From positions 2,819,516 through 2,883,515 of the forward strand of contig NZ_CP133319.1 in the NCBI RefSeq assembly GCF_038811545.1: a stretch of DNA of 64,000 bases. The letters are read 5' to 3'. The stretch comes from Rhodoligotrophos sp. CJ14 (GTDB taxonomy: Bacteria; Pseudomonadota; Alphaproteobacteria; Rhizobiales; Im1). This document shows positions 63,996-64,000 of the stretch, piece by piece. The position numbers and the translations under genes were made by a program. The notes below the pieces were generated by a model. The model had not been told where the DNA came from, searched no databases, and saw only the letters and a program-made list of their open reading frames with translations. Numbering within the stretch: position 1 is the stretch's first letter; the number at the start of each line of letters is the position of its first letter.

Positions 63996-64000
63996 AGATG

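Overview
The window reads as the origin-proximal part of an alphaproteobacterial chromosome, most likely a member of the Hyphomicrobiales (Rhizobiales). The grounds are gene order (dnaQ-coaE-aroE-maf-ppsR on the minus strand facing hemE-hemJ-rho on the plus strand, then mnmE-mnmG-rsmG-parA-parB and holA), parS-type palindromes, a CtrA-type TTAA-N7-TTAA site, a CoA ester lyase / MaoC hydratase pair in front of sdhCDAB, and rhizobial-style intergenic palindromic repeats. DNA is GC-rich, with one clear exception: the 4.1-kb gene at 16582-20697. About 56 protein genes are supported. No tRNA, rRNA, CRISPR array, prophage or insertion sequence was seen.

Layout. 1-7.3 kb: end of a VOC protein, a GntR regulator, an SDR with a TAT-like leader, then a carbohydrate group of two GH13 enzymes, an LLM-type flavin oxidoreductase and a homologue of the Anabaena sensory rhodopsin transducer. 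7.3-13.9 kb: PdeM and an Lhr-type helicase (DNA damage response), a DUF992 secreted protein, pckA, an AhpD-like protein and ndk. 13.9-20.7 kb: a dimethylglycine/sarcosine dehydrogenase-like flavoprotein and a 1371-residue protein of unknown function that looks like a secreted effector or toxin and has an internal duplication. 20.8-24.4 kb: a tightly overlapping five-gene operon (dnaQ, coaE, aroE, maf, ppsR). 24.4-24.78 kb: candidate replication origin. 24.8-34.6 kb: hemE, hemJ, rho, mnmE, mnmG, rsmG, parA, parB and convergent holA. 34.6-38.2 kb: cNMP-binding protein, OmpR-type response regulator, L,D-transpeptidase, mobA and an FAD oxidoreductase. 38.3-46.7 kb: CoA ester lyase, MaoC hydratase, sdhCDAB, a methyltransferase and acs. 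46.7-54.2 kb: a second DMGDH-like flavoprotein, yggS, leuS, lptE and xth. 54.6-64 kb: lolA, ftsK, an ammonium transporter, an AhpD-like protein, corA, lemA and two TPM-domain proteins.

How it fits together. The central block holds the machinery of replication start and segregation: a candidate oriC with one perfect DnaA box and one perfect CtrA box, the ParAB partition proteins, four parS-like sites, the polymerase III epsilon and delta subunits and FtsK. The metabolic genes suggest acetate/C2 use (acs, pckA, CoA ester lyase plus mesaconyl-CoA hydratase-like enzyme feeding succinate dehydrogenase) and methylated-amine/glycine-betaine breakdown (two DMGDH-like enzymes). Readable regulation includes a sigma-54-type promoter before amt, an Irr (ICE)-like box over the sdh promoter and a good sigma-70 promoter before ndk.

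The parts most worth following up are the large orphan effector-like gene at 16.6-20.7 kb, the rhodopsin-transducer homologue beside GH13 enzymes with altered conserved motifs, the origin region, and a 101-bp inverted-repeat element whose end forms the stop codon of ftsK, with a shorter relative doing the same for dnaQ.
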